From Pseudomonadota bacterium (lineage in GTDB: Bacteria > Desulfobacterota > Desulfovibrionia > Desulfovibrionales > Desulfovibrionaceae), in NCBI GenBank assembly GCA_023419375.1, contig JAEZYD010000056.1, positions 1 through 64,000 of the forward strand: a stretch of 64,000 bases of DNA, read 5' to 3'. The notes under the pieces are model-generated. The model saw only the letters and a program-made list of their open reading frames with translations. It did not search any database and was not told the DNA's origin. Positions within the stretch are counted from its first letter, which is position 1. Every line of letters starts with the position of its first letter. The translations under genes were made by a program, and so were the position numbers. Positions 17,535 to 26,231 of this stretch are shown here, piece after piece.

Positions 17535-19031
17535 ATGGCTCATAAATACATTCTGTCTCTTGACCAGGGTACAACCAGCTCGCGCGCCATTCTTTTTGAC
17601 CGCGATGCCAACATCGTACAGGTTGCCCAGCGGGAATTCACACAGATATTCCCCCAGCCCGGCTGGGTTGAACATAATCCCAATGAAATCTTTGACACGC
17701 AGTCGCATGTTGCCAAGGAATGCCTGAAACACGCCAACGTGCAGAGCAACGAACTGGCCGCAGTGGGCATCACCAACCAGCGCGAAACCACGGTTGTGTG
17801 GGACAAAGCCACCGGCGCCCCCGTATATAACGCCATTGTGTGGCAAGACCGCCGCACGGCTGGTTTTTGCGACCAGTTGCGCGCTGCGGGCAAGGCTGAG
17901 GTCATTCGCCAGAAGACCGGCCTCGTGCTCGATGCCTATTTTTCCGGCACCAAGGTGCGCTGGATACTCGACAACGTGCCCGGCGCTCGCGCCAAGGCTG
18001 AAGCGGGCGAACTGCTTTTCGGCACCATTGACACCTGGCTTATCTGGAACTTCAGCAAGCGCGGCGCGCATGTGACCGACCCCTCCAACGCCAGCCGCAC
18101 CCTGCTCTTCAACATCCACACCGGCCAGTGGGATGACGAACTGCTTGAAATCATCGGCGTGCCGCGCGCCATGCTGCCTGAAGTGGCCCCCTCCTCCAGC
18201 GTTATGGCGCAGACCCACCCCGAATTTTTCGGTCAGGCTGTGCCCATCGCGGGCGTGGCTGGCGACCAGCAGGCCGCTACCTACGGCAATGCCTGCATGA
18301 CCGAAGGCATGGCCAAAAACACCTATGGCACGGGCTGCTTCCTGCTGCTCAACACCGGCACCAAGGCCCGCGAAAGCAAGAACAACATGCTGACCACCGT
18401 GGCGTGGGAAACGCCCAAAGGCCGTTATTACGCCCTTGAAGGCAGCGTTTTTGTGGGCGGCGCAGTGGTGCAGTGGCTGCGCGACGGCCTTGGCTTTATC
18501 CGCGATTCTTCTGAAATGGAAAGCCTTGCCATCACCGTGCCGGACAACGGCGGCGTGTACCTTGTGCCTGCCTTTGTGGGCATGGGCGCTCCCTACTGGG
18601 ATCAGTACGCCCGAGGCACCATGGTGGGCATCACGCGCGGCACCAACCGCGGGCACATTGCCAGGGCGGCGATTGAATCCATTGCCCTGCAAACCCTCGA
18701 CATCATGGAAGCCATGCAGAAAGACGCGGGCGTTCCCCTGACCACCCTGCGTGTGGACGGCGGCGCAAGCCGTAACAACATGCTCATGCAGTGCCAGGCC
18801 AACCTCACCGGCGTGGTTGTTGAGCGCCCCGTGGTTACGGAAACAACCGCCCTTGGCGCGGCCTACCTTGCCGGTCTGGCCGTGGGCTTCTGGGAAAGCG
18901 AAGAACAGCTTTGCGCTCAATGGAAGCTTGACCGCCGCTTTGAGCCCAACATGCCCGAAGACCGTCGGCAGGAACTGCTGCACCAGTGGCACCGCGCTGT
19001 GGAACGGGCCAGAAGCTGGATTGAAGAATAA
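17535..19031 (+). CDS. glpK: Glycerol kinase
   Basis: A 498-residue cytoplasmic kinase of the FGGY family that makes sn-glycerol 3-phosphate from glycerol and ATP. The N-terminal phosphate loop is LDQGTTSSRAILFD, the substrate region contains GITNQRETTVVWD and WQDRRT, and the second ATPase half has GTYGTGCF-type and DGGASRNNMLMQ segments. Its length matches the family (about 500). GGAGGA precedes the ATG by five bases. It forms an operon with glpF and ends at a terminator. No glycerol-3-phosphate dehydrogenase gene is in the window. Confidence 0.97.
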   Translation: MAHKYILSLDQGTTSSRAILFDRDANIVQVAQREFTQIFPQPGWVEHNPNEIFDTQSHVAKECLKHANVQSNELAAVGITNQRETTVVWDKATGAPVYNAIVWQDRRTAGFCDQLRAAGKAEVIRQKTGLVLDAYFSGTKVRWILDNVPGARAKAEAGELLFGTIDTWLIWNFSKRGAHVTDPSNASRTLLFNIHTGQWDDELLEIIGVPRAMLPEVAPSSSVMAQTHPEFFGQAVPIAGVAGDQQAATYGNACMTEGMAKNTYGTGCFLLLNTGTKARESKNNMLTTVAWETPKGRYYALEGSVFVGGAVVQWLRDGLGFIRDSSEMESLAITVPDNGGVYLVPAFVGMGAPYWDQYARGTMVGITRGTNRGHIARAAIESIALQTLDIMEAMQKDAGVPLTTLRVDGGASRNNMLMQCQANLTGVVVERPVVTETTALGAAYLAGLAVGFWESEEQLCAQWKLDRRFEPNMPEDRRQELLHQWHRAVERARSWIEE

Positions 19032-19070
19032 GCCTTGCCCCGGCCAGAACCGGGCGCACATTGCCTAAAC

Positions 19071-19103
19071 AACAGGGCTGCTCCACCGGGGCGGCCCTGT
19101 TTT
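19071..19103 (+). terminator. Terminator of the glpFK operon
   Basis: AACAGGGC (19071-19078) pairs with GCCCTGTT (19094-19101) and is followed by TT. It is 40 bases after the glpK stop. Confidence 0.75.
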
Positions 19104-19359
19104 GCGTGCTGACAGCAGGTATTACGGATTCTGCTTTGCAGGTTATGAGTTGCTATGTTTTTATAACATACTTTTATTAAAAGTGATTTTCAAATTATTG
19201 CATGCGTTATCTACCTTGCAAATTTTTGCGAATGTAGCTAATTTGACATTGAAATTACATTTCAAATCTGCTAATCCGTGACCTCACTTGAACAGTGTTC
19301 TCAATCCTGCCCGCACGTCTGAACGTGAACGGCGCGTTTCGCCGCCATAAGGATACGTA

Positions 19360-20034
19360 ATGTTGTGTCATTCTCGCCTTAACATTGCCGAAAGCGCCAC
19401 CCGCCACGAAAAATTCGTTCCTTGCAGCACTTCTGTGACAGAAATTATCCACCAGCTTGCGGAATCACTCGGCAAGGCCATTGACGCCAAGGATACCTAT
19501 ACTCTCGCCCATTCAGAAGAAGTTGCCATCATCTCGCAGGCTTTGGCTCTTGCAATGGGCCTGGGGCATCAGGTTGCCGACATAATCCATGTGGCTGGTC
19601 ATCTGCATGATCTTGGCAAAATTGGCGTTCCTGACGACATTCTGGCAAAAACAACCGCCCTCACGCCCAAGGAATGGCTGGCTATCCGCAAGCATCCAGA
19701 CATGGGGGCCGACATTCTTGCTCCCATAGCCTGCCTGCGGGATTGCGGCATTGTGGATATGGTGCGCGCCCACCACGAACGTTTTGACGGCAACGGCTAC
19801 CCGCAAGGGCTTAAAGGCGGGCACATTCCGCTGGGCGCACGCATCATCACCGTTGCGGATAGTCTTTCTGCCATGCTGCAATCGCGTCCATACCGCCAGG
19901 CCAAGAGCTTTGACGAGGCCTGCCGTGAAATCATCAAAGGCACTGGCAGCCAGTTTGATCCGGATGTGGTCAAAGCCTTTATGAGCGTCAGGGACAGACT
20001 GCGCGACCTTGTTGCCATGTTGCGTGCGGACTGA
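19360..20034 (+). CDS. HD-GYP domain phosphodiesterase
   Basis: A 224-residue protein that is almost entirely an HD-GYP domain. The metal-binding pair is HLHDLGKIG, and the GYP loop is in HHERFDGNGYPQGLKGG, close to the canonical HHE-x-xDGxGYP. Members hydrolyse cyclic di-GMP. No receiver or sensor domain and no membrane segment is visible, so the input would come from a partner or from the 25-residue N-terminus. AAGGA lies seven bases before the ATG. It could counteract the two GGDEF proteins in this window, though nothing shows they act together. Confidence 0.9.
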   Translation: MLCHSRLNIAESATRHEKFVPCSTSVTEIIHQLAESLGKAIDAKDTYTLAHSEEVAIISQALALAMGLGHQVADIIHVAGHLHDLGKIGVPDDILAKTTALTPKEWLAIRKHPDMGADILAPIACLRDCGIVDMVRAHHERFDGNGYPQGLKGGHIPLGARIITVADSLSAMLQSRPYRQAKSFDEACREIIKGTGSQFDPDVVKAFMSVRDRLRDLVAMLRAD

Positions 20035-20421
20035 GCATCACTCAACTGGTTCAACAACTAGTGCGCGGGGTGCTGCCCGCATCCTCCCCAGTCAGTAACC
20101 TGCTGAACCTGCGGCTCATGCTGCTGCCGGCATCTGCAATTCAAGCAGTCACCTCGTGCAAACTGTTTGACTGCCTTACCGTAAGTGGTTATTTTATCGT
20201 TTTGGCAAATGCACGGCCCACGCTGTGTTTCGTGAGGTTTTGTCCTCGCGGTGTGGATGCTGATGGTTGCAGCGCAGCGCAAACGCACGGCATTTGCCGT
20301 GCTGTTTTTTGCCAGGTCCGCGCAACCAGCCATCGCTTATTATGCGGCAGGCCTTTGCGCCGCCATGCAGCCGGATTCTGACCCCCGGCACACTCCTGAC
20401 CTCTGAATTCCAGGCAGATTT
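20035..20421 (+). other. Intergenic region with possible small RNA
   Basis: About 390 bases between the HD-GYP gene and prfC. No supported gene: open frames here have no ribosome site or family features. It contains a strong terminator at 20285-20310, which is too far from the HD-GYP stop to be its natural end and lies before prfC, so it may end a small transcript or act on the prfC leader. Confidence 0.4.
20285..20310 (+). terminator. Strong intrinsic terminator upstream of prfC
   Basis: GCACGGCA (20285-20292) pairs perfectly with TGCCGTGC (20295-20302), followed by TG and six T residues. It lies 250 bases after the HD-GYP stop and 110 bases before the prfC start. Confidence 0.8.
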
Positions 20422-22041
20422 ATGCAAACAAACATATCTTCGGCCATGAGTCGCGAAGCGCTCAGACGCCGCACTTTCGGCATTATTTCCCACCCTGACG
20501 CTGGCAAAACAACCCTCACGGAAAAGCTGCTGCTGTTCGGTGGAGCCATCCAGATGGCGGGCGCGGTCAAAGCCAAGAAGGCGCAGCGCCATGCTACTTC
20601 CGACTGGATGGAAGTTGAACGCGAGCGCGGTATCTCCGTTTCATCCTCGGTGATGAAGTTCACCTACGCCGACCATATCATCAATCTGCTTGATACGCCC
20701 GGTCACCAGGACTTTTCAGAAGACACCTACCGCGTGCTCACGGCTGTGGACTCCGCCCTCATGGTCATTGACTCGGTCAAGGGCGTTGAAACGCAGACCC
20801 GCAAGCTCATGGAAGTGTGCCGCATGCGCGACACGCCCATTCTGACCTTTATCAACAAGCTTGACCGCGAAGGCCGCGACGCCTTTGACCTTTTGAGCGA
20901 TATTGAACAGACCCTGGGCATTCAGGCTGCGCCCATGACCTGGCCCATTGGCATGGGCAAGAGCTTTCAGGGCGTGTACGACATCGAGCGCCAGGCCATC
21001 CGCTTTTTTGCGGAGGACGGCAAAAAGACCTCCCGTCCCAAGGAAGCTCTGGTCATCAACGGATTGAACGATCCACAACTTGCAGAACTGATTGGTGAAG
21101 ACGCTGCCGAGCAACTGCGCACGGAGATTGACCTGCTGGAAGGCGCGGGCTTTCCTTTTGACAAGGAACTGTACCTCAAGGGCAAGCAGACCCCGGTGTT
21201 TTTCGGCAGCGCGGTCAACAATTTCGGCGTTCAGGAACTGCTCGACACTCTGGTGCGTCTTGCGCCCGGCCCCATTCCCCGCGTGGCGGAATGCGCCACG
21301 GGCGAACGCGTGGTCAATCCGCTTGAAGAAGACTTTTCCGGCGTTGTTTTCAAGATTCAGGCAAACATGGACCCCGCCCACCGCGACAGAATCGCCTTTA
21401 TGCGCATCTGTTCCGGCAGGTTCGAGCGCGGCATGAAGGTCAAGCACCACCGCATCGGCAAAGAGGTGCAGCTTTCGCGGGCAATCACCTTTATGGCGCA
21501 AGACCGTGAAGGCGTTGAAGACGCCTGGCCCGGCGACATTATTGGTTTGCATAACCACGGTACCCTGAAAATCGGCGACACGCTCACCACCTCGGAGCCG
21601 CTCAAGTTTACGGGTATTCCCAACTTTTCGCCCGAGCATTTTCGGCGTGTGCAGCTGGCTGACCCCTTACGCTCAAAGCAGCTTGCCAAAGGGTTGAAAC
21701 AGCTTGCGGAAGAAGGGGCCATTCAGGTTTTCCGCCCGATTTCAGACAGTTCGCACATTCTTGGCGCAGTGGGCGTGCTGCAGTTTGACGTCATCATTGC
21801 CCGGCTCAAGGCCGAATACGGCGTTATTGCCCTGTACGAGCCCTGCCCCATTTCTGCCGCACGCTGGATAACCTCCAATGACAGGGCGGCGCTGGAGTCC
21901 TTTAAATCCGACCAGCAGTCAAACCTCGCCTACGATGGGGACGACTGCCTGGCCATCCTTTCCAGTAGCGAATGGCGGCTCTCGCGGATTATTGAAGAAT
22001 GGCCGCAGATAACTTTTCACACCACACGTGAAATCAGGTAG
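20422..22041 (+). CDS. prfC: Peptide chain release factor 3
   Basis: A 539-residue translational GTPase that recycles RF1/RF2 from the ribosome after termination. G1 is HPDAGKTT (24-31), the switch region has ERERGISVSSSVM, G3 is DTPGHQDFSEDTYR and G4 is NKLDRE. The C-terminal half matches E. coli RF3 through HNHGT-KIGDT and KFTGIPNF-PE-FRR. Length agrees with the family (about 530). The ATG at 20422 has only a weak AGG before it; an internal ATG at 20446 is possible and would still leave the G domain intact. Confidence 0.97.
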   Translation: MQTNISSAMSREALRRRTFGIISHPDAGKTTLTEKLLLFGGAIQMAGAVKAKKAQRHATSDWMEVERERGISVSSSVMKFTYADHIINLLDTPGHQDFSEDTYRVLTAVDSALMVIDSVKGVETQTRKLMEVCRMRDTPILTFINKLDREGRDAFDLLSDIEQTLGIQAAPMTWPIGMGKSFQGVYDIERQAIRFFAEDGKKTSRPKEALVINGLNDPQLAELIGEDAAEQLRTEIDLLEGAGFPFDKELYLKGKQTPVFFGSAVNNFGVQELLDTLVRLAPGPIPRVAECATGERVVNPLEEDFSGVVFKIQANMDPAHRDRIAFMRICSGRFERGMKVKHHRIGKEVQLSRAITFMAQDREGVEDAWPGDIIGLHNHGTLKIGDTLTTSEPLKFTGIPNFSPEHFRRVQLADPLRSKQLAKGLKQLAEEGAIQVFRPISDSSHILGAVGVLQFDVIIARLKAEYGVIALYEPCPISAARWITSNDRAALESFKSDQQSNLAYDGDDCLAILSSSEWRLSRIIEEWPQITFHTTREIR

Positions 22042-22081
22042 CCGGACAATAACTTCATCTGTTCGCACCTGCATAAAATTG

Positions 22082-22130
22082 AATAACCGCACAAAATCCT
22101 GCAAAAACGGTTTTTTGTGCGGTTATTTTC
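22082..22130 (+). terminator. Terminator after prfC
   Basis: A 15-bp perfect stem, AATAACCGCACAAAA (22082-22096) with its complement at 22113-22127, followed by TTC. It should stop transcription in both directions. Confidence 0.85.
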
Positions 22131-22206
22131 AATTCTGATTACATAGTGAGGTGCCGCAGGCCGCGCCGTACGGGGATATAGAGTTTATGCCCCCACAAAA
22201 CCGTGC

Positions 22207-22235
22207 TTGACAAATTTGCAAAGCAGGCATATATC
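22207..22235 (+). promoter_or_regulatory. Candidate sigma-70 promoter for the carbamoyltransferase cluster
   Basis: TTGACA (22207-22212), a 17-base spacer and TATATC (22230-22235), about 100 bases before the first gene of the cluster. The -35 is perfect and the spacing optimal. Confidence 0.55.
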
Positions 22236-22337
22236 GTCTACTAGATTATGCTTAAGCTTTGGCCTTCCTGTTCAGGTGCTGCCCTTGATGAGCCCCCCCA
22301 CGCCTAAATCCCGAAACTTTCTTTCAAATACTCCTTT

Positions 22338-23471
22338 ATGCTAAAAAGACTCCTGATTTTTCTGTTTATGCTGATAGCCATGCTTGAGGTGGCATCCTAT
22401 TTCTACATCAAGTATATAAACACGAACATTCAGATGCCGTCTTACAGTCTGGTGAACGTTAACAGCAAGTTTTGGACGTTCAGCGACGAGCATTTTGGCG
22501 TATGGCACCACCCTTCATCCACATATTTGCACAAAAAACCCTGCTTTACGGCCCAATACGCTTCCAACGCCCTTGGCATGCGCGATAAAGAGCGCACCAT
22601 GGATGCAGACCAGCCGCGCGTGGTCATTCTGGGCGATTCCTTTATTGAAGGATGGGGCAACAGCTCGGAAGACAGGCTCTCCAACCTGCTTGAGGCTTCG
22701 ACCGGCAAGGAAGTGCTCAATTTCGGCACATCCGGCGGCTTTGGCACCATTCAGGAATGGCTGCAATACAAGCATATGGTTAAACAATTCAGGCATGATG
22801 TTGTTCTGCTGGGCATTCTGCCACGCAATGATTTTGAAGATAACAGCCTGGATTTCTACTACACGCAGGACACGGACGATTACCGCCCATATCTGGTTGG
22901 TGATTACCCCGATTACAAGCTGTTTTACCCGGTTAAAAAGCTGCCTCAGCCAACTAAGGTTCAGGCCTTGGCCAAGAGCTTCAAACTCACCCTGCTGGAA
23001 TGGAGCTGTCTGTACCGGGTTGCCATTTACCTGAATGATTTCAAGATCGAAAACATGAAGCTTGTCCCTCGCTGGACACCTGAAAATACAGGTGATCCCT
23101 CGGGCGGCTCCATGTACTATTCCGTGCCCGAGAACGAATGGAACATCATGCGCTATTCACTCGAGCAGCTTGTGGCCGAAGCGGGGAACCGCAAGGTTAT
23201 TCTGTTCACCATCCCCGCCTATCAGGATTTTGAGCACTATGACGGCAAGGAACCGCCCCTTGCCAGCAAGCTGCGCGAGCTGGCCGGGCGCACCGGCGCT
23301 ACCTATGTGGATTTGATGCCTGCCATGCTTGCACGCGGCGTCAAATACCCCGACCTTTATTTCAGTTGCGACAAGCACTGGAATGCCTTTGGCAACGCGG
23401 TTGCCGCAGACATTCTTGAGCCATACGTGCGTGCCGCCCTGCAATCATCCCCCGCTGCAAGAGGAAACTGA
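22338..23471 (+). CDS. SGNH/GDSL-type hydrolase, membrane-anchored
   Basis: A 377-residue protein with one N-terminal membrane segment (about residues 4-22) and a periplasmic SGNH-fold domain. Block I is ILGDSFIEGWG with nucleophile Ser101; the C-terminal catalytic pair is Asp345 and His347 in SCDKHWNAFGN. The family includes esterases and AlgX/AlgJ-like O-acyl transferases. No clear ribosome site precedes the ATG, so the start is moderately sure. It overlaps the next gene (TGATG), and the cluster includes a carbamoyltransferase, so a role in modifying a surface glycan or secreted product is plausible but unproven. Confidence 0.75.
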   Translation: MLKRLLIFLFMLIAMLEVASYFYIKYINTNIQMPSYSLVNVNSKFWTFSDEHFGVWHHPSSTYLHKKPCFTAQYASNALGMRDKERTMDADQPRVVILGDSFIEGWGNSSEDRLSNLLEASTGKEVLNFGTSGGFGTIQEWLQYKHMVKQFRHDVVLLGILPRNDFEDNSLDFYYTQDTDDYRPYLVGDYPDYKLFYPVKKLPQPTKVQALAKSFKLTLLEWSCLYRVAIYLNDFKIENMKLVPRWTPENTGDPSGGSMYYSVPENEWNIMRYSLEQLVAEAGNRKVILFTIPAYQDFEHYDGKEPPLASKLRELAGRTGATYVDLMPAMLARGVKYPDLYFSCDKHWNAFGNAVAADILEPYVRAALQSSPAARGN

Positions 23472-23881
23472 TGCAAAACCGCAAACTACATTTCGGCTTT
23501 TTGCCTGCTGCCGTGAGCAACAAGGAATGCGCCGATACCGCTATGGCCATGACATTGATATGCCTGTTGGCCGTCATGTTTACCAAATCGCTCACCCTGC
23601 TGCCCCTTGCTCTGGGGTTGCTGCTGGCGGGCATGATCTGGCCCCGCGTGTATTCGCCCGTGGCAAAGCTCTGGCTGGGCCTTTCCCTGCTGCTTGGCTC
23701 CGTCATGTCGCGTCTGCTGCTGAGCATCATATTTTTTGTTGTGGTGACCCCGCTGGCGCTTGTCATGCGCCTCTTCGGTCACGACCCCATGCGCCGCAAA
23801 GGCTGGAAAAAGAGCACGGATTCCACCTTTGTTTCGCGCGACCACACCTTTGAAGCAAAAGATCTGGAACATCCTTTTTAG
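23471..23881 (+). CDS. SxtJ-family membrane protein
   Basis: A 136-residue protein with about three hydrophobic segments (roughly residues 25-58 and 64-98) followed by a cytoplasmic tail rich in charged residues. The N-terminal FGFLPAAV and the late MRRKGWKKSTDSTFVSRDHTF resemble SxtJ-like proteins, named after a gene of the saxitoxin cluster and commonly found beside carbamoyltransferases. No catalytic motif is visible. Its ATG overlaps the upstream stop, and the next small gene begins 25 bases downstream, so the genes are co-transcribed. Confidence 0.7.
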   Translation: MQNRKLHFGFLPAAVSNKECADTAMAMTLICLLAVMFTKSLTLLPLALGLLLAGMIWPRVYSPVAKLWLGLSLLLGSVMSRLLLSIIFFVVVTPLALVMRLFGHDPMRRKGWKKSTDSTFVSRDHTFEAKDLEHPF

Positions 23882-23905
23882 GATTTGTTCTTTCAGGAGA
23901 TATCA

Positions 23906-24055
23906 ATGGATTTTCTTAAAGACCTGCTGCAATTTTTTATGCAGCGCAAAAAATTCTGGCTGCTTCCCCTTGTGCTCGTTCTGCTGCTGTTTGGCGTGCT
24001 TGTGGTGATGACCAGCGGCTCGGCCATAGCGCCCTTTATTTACTCTGTTTTTTAA
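23906..24055 (+). CDS. Small membrane protein, DUF5989-like
   Basis: A 49-residue protein. It starts MDFLKDLLQFFMQRKKFW, has one strongly hydrophobic segment (about residues 18-36) and ends FIYSVF. AGGAG lies six bases before the ATG at 23906, and the stop is at 24053-24055. A small protein of this type (DUF5989) commonly sits between SxtJ-like and carbamoyltransferase genes. It may act as a membrane partner or scaffold for the carbamoyltransferase; that is inference from position. Confidence 0.75.
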   Translation: MDFLKDLLQFFMQRKKFWLLPLVLVLLLFGVLVVMTSGSAIAPFIYSVF

Positions 24056-24102
24056 CAGCATCTGGTCAGGCGCGCCAGCGCCAACGACATATGGGAGCCT
24101 TC

Positions 24103-25962
24103 ATGCCCAGAGCCATTCTTGGCATTTCTGCCTATTATCACGACTCCGCAGCCGTGCTGCTGGTGGACGGCAAAATTGTGGCAGCCGCTCACGAAGAGCG
24201 CTTTTCTCGCATCAAGCACGATTCCGGATTTCCCAGCCACGCTGCGGCCTACGTGCTGCGCGAGGGCGGCCTGAATATTGCCGATCTGGAGGCTGTGGCT
24301 TTTTACGACAAGCCCTACCTCAAGTTCGAGCGCCTGCTTGAAACCTACAACGGTTTTGCCCCGGCCGGCCTGCGCAGCTTTCTTTCTGCCATTCCCGTCT
24401 GGATCAAGGAAAAGCTGTTCATGCGCTCCATGCTGCGCGAGGCCATAGCCAAGCTCGGCCCCGGCTCGCCCAAGATGCTTTTTCCAGAGCACCATCTTTC
24501 GCACGCTGCCAGCGCATTTTATCCTTCGCCCTTTGACAGGGCCGCCATACTGACCATTGATGGCGTTGGCGAATGGGCAACGACCACCATTGGCATTGGC
24601 GAGAACGCCAGCATCCGCATTCTCAAAGAGCAGCAGTTCCCCCACTCGCTGGGCCTGCTCTATACGGCTTTTACCGCTTACTGCGGCTTCAAGGTCAATT
24701 CGGGCGAATACAAGCTCATGGGGCTTGCGCCTTACGGCGATGGCGACATGGAGCTTGTGGGCAGGCTCAAAAAGGCCATCTGCGACAGCCTTGTGGACAT
24801 TCGCGAAGACGGCTCCCTGCTGCTGAACATGGAATACTTTGACTATGCCACCGGCCTGCGCATGTACAAGCGCGACAAGTGGGAAAAGCTGCTGGGTATT
24901 CCCCCTCGCGATGCGGAAAGCGAAATCGGTCAGGAATACATGGCCCTGGCGCTGGCTATCCAGCAGGTGACGGAAGACATCGTGCTCAAGCTGGCCCGCA
25001 CGGCCCGCGAGCTGACCGGCTGCGACAATCTGGTCATGGCGGGCGGCGTGGCCCTGAACTGCGTTGCCAACGGCCTGCTGATTCGCAGCGGCATCTTCAA
25101 GAATGTTTGGATTCAGCCCGCCTCCGGCGACTCCGGCGGCGCGCTGGGCGCTGCGCAGGCTGCCTGGCATATCTGGGGCGGCAACGAGCGTCCATCCCCC
25201 AACGGTATTGATGCCATGCAAGGCTCCTACCTTGGGCCGGAGTTTTCGCGCAACGACGTTCTGCGGGTTGCGCGCCGTTTTGACGCCCCCTATACCGAAT
25301 ACACCAAGCTTGATGAGCTGTATTCCACGGTTGCCCAGCACCTTGCGGACGGCGCTGTGGTCGGCTGGTTTCAGGGCCGCATGGAATACGGCCCCCGGGC
25401 CTTGGGCGACAGGTCCATTCTGGGCGACCCCAGAAGGCCAGAAATGCAAAAAAAACTGAACCTCAAGATCAAGTTCCGCGAGGGGTTCCGCCCCTTTGCG
25501 CCCTCTGTGCTTGAAGAATGCTGCGCCGAGTGGTTTGATCTTGACGCCAAGTCGCCCTACATGCTTGTGTGCGCTCCTGTGGCGCAGAAGCACCGCACGG
25601 CGCTGCCTGAAAACGTGCGTGAGCTGCCGCTCTACGACAGGCTGTATCTGCAACGCTCTTCTGTCCCGGCCATCACGCATGTGGACTGGTCTGCCCGCAT
25701 CCAGAGCGTTTCGCGCAGCACCAACCCCCGTTACTGGGGGCTGATAGACACGTTCCGGCGTGAGCAGGGCTGCCCCATGGTCGTTAACACCAGCTTTAAC
25801 GTGCGTGGCGAACCCATTGTCTGCACTCCTCTTGATGCCTATACCTGCTTTATGCGTACAGAAATGGACTTTCTTGTGCTTGGCGACATGATTTTTGACA
25901 AGCGCAATCAGCCAGAATGGCAGGAAAATGTAGACTTCAAGTCCATTTTCACACTCGACTGA
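24103..25962 (+). CDS. Carbamoyltransferase, NodU/CmcH family
   Basis: A 619-residue enzyme that transfers a carbamoyl group from carbamoyl phosphate to a hydroxyl of an acceptor. The N-terminal Kae1-like domain starts LGISAYYHDSAAVLLVDG and carries the metal-binding EHHLSHAASAF; the YrdC-like C-terminal domain contains GWFQGRMEYGPRALGDRSIL and NTSFNVRGEPIVCTP. Length is typical. The ATG at 24103 follows GGGAG by five bases; an ATG at 24091 is less likely. It is the last gene of the four-gene cluster and is followed by a strong terminator. NodU carbamoylates Nod factors and CmcH cephalosporins; the acceptor here is unknown. Confidence 0.92.
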   Translation: MPRAILGISAYYHDSAAVLLVDGKIVAAAHEERFSRIKHDSGFPSHAAAYVLREGGLNIADLEAVAFYDKPYLKFERLLETYNGFAPAGLRSFLSAIPVWIKEKLFMRSMLREAIAKLGPGSPKMLFPEHHLSHAASAFYPSPFDRAAILTIDGVGEWATTTIGIGENASIRILKEQQFPHSLGLLYTAFTAYCGFKVNSGEYKLMGLAPYGDGDMELVGRLKKAICDSLVDIREDGSLLLNMEYFDYATGLRMYKRDKWEKLLGIPPRDAESEIGQEYMALALAIQQVTEDIVLKLARTARELTGCDNLVMAGGVALNCVANGLLIRSGIFKNVWIQPASGDSGGALGAAQAAWHIWGGNERPSPNGIDAMQGSYLGPEFSRNDVLRVARRFDAPYTEYTKLDELYSTVAQHLADGAVVGWFQGRMEYGPRALGDRSILGDPRRPEMQKKLNLKIKFREGFRPFAPSVLEECCAEWFDLDAKSPYMLVCAPVAQKHRTALPENVRELPLYDRLYLQRSSVPAITHVDWSARIQSVSRSTNPRYWGLIDTFRREQGCPMVVNTSFNVRGEPIVCTPLDAYTCFMRTEMDFLVLGDMIFDKRNQPEWQENVDFKSIFTLD

Positions 25963-25987
25963 CGCATTGCTGCATCCTAAAAATACC

Positions 25988-26035
25988 ATAAAGCAAAAGC
26001 GGAACTCTCGAATGGAGTTCCGCTTTTGCTTTATA
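25988..26035 (+). terminator. Strong bidirectional terminator
   Basis: A perfect 20-bp stem: 25988-26007 pairs with 26014-26033 across the loop TCGAAT, with the central GCGGAACTC/GAGTTCCGC and AAAGC/GCTTT ends. It closes the carbamoyltransferase cluster. Confidence 0.92.
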
Positions 26036-26231
26036 CGCTAAGACCAGTACCCAGGTAAACCGAGATGCACAATGTGCAAAAATGCTATTAATAATTATTT
26101 ATACGTTAAAGCAATTTTGTTGCCGTTTTAGCAAATATTATATAATTTGATTGTTGATATATTTTTATCGCTATAATGTACTATACTCTTGCCATATCAC
26201 ACAAACGAAATATGGTAAATTTGGAGTTAGA

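Noticed and set aside
20041..20310. SRP 4.5S RNA or 6S RNA
   Set aside because: Some GGTGCTG-like words are present, but the conserved SRP tip (GGAAGGGAGCA type) and the 6S bubble structure are not seen on either strand.
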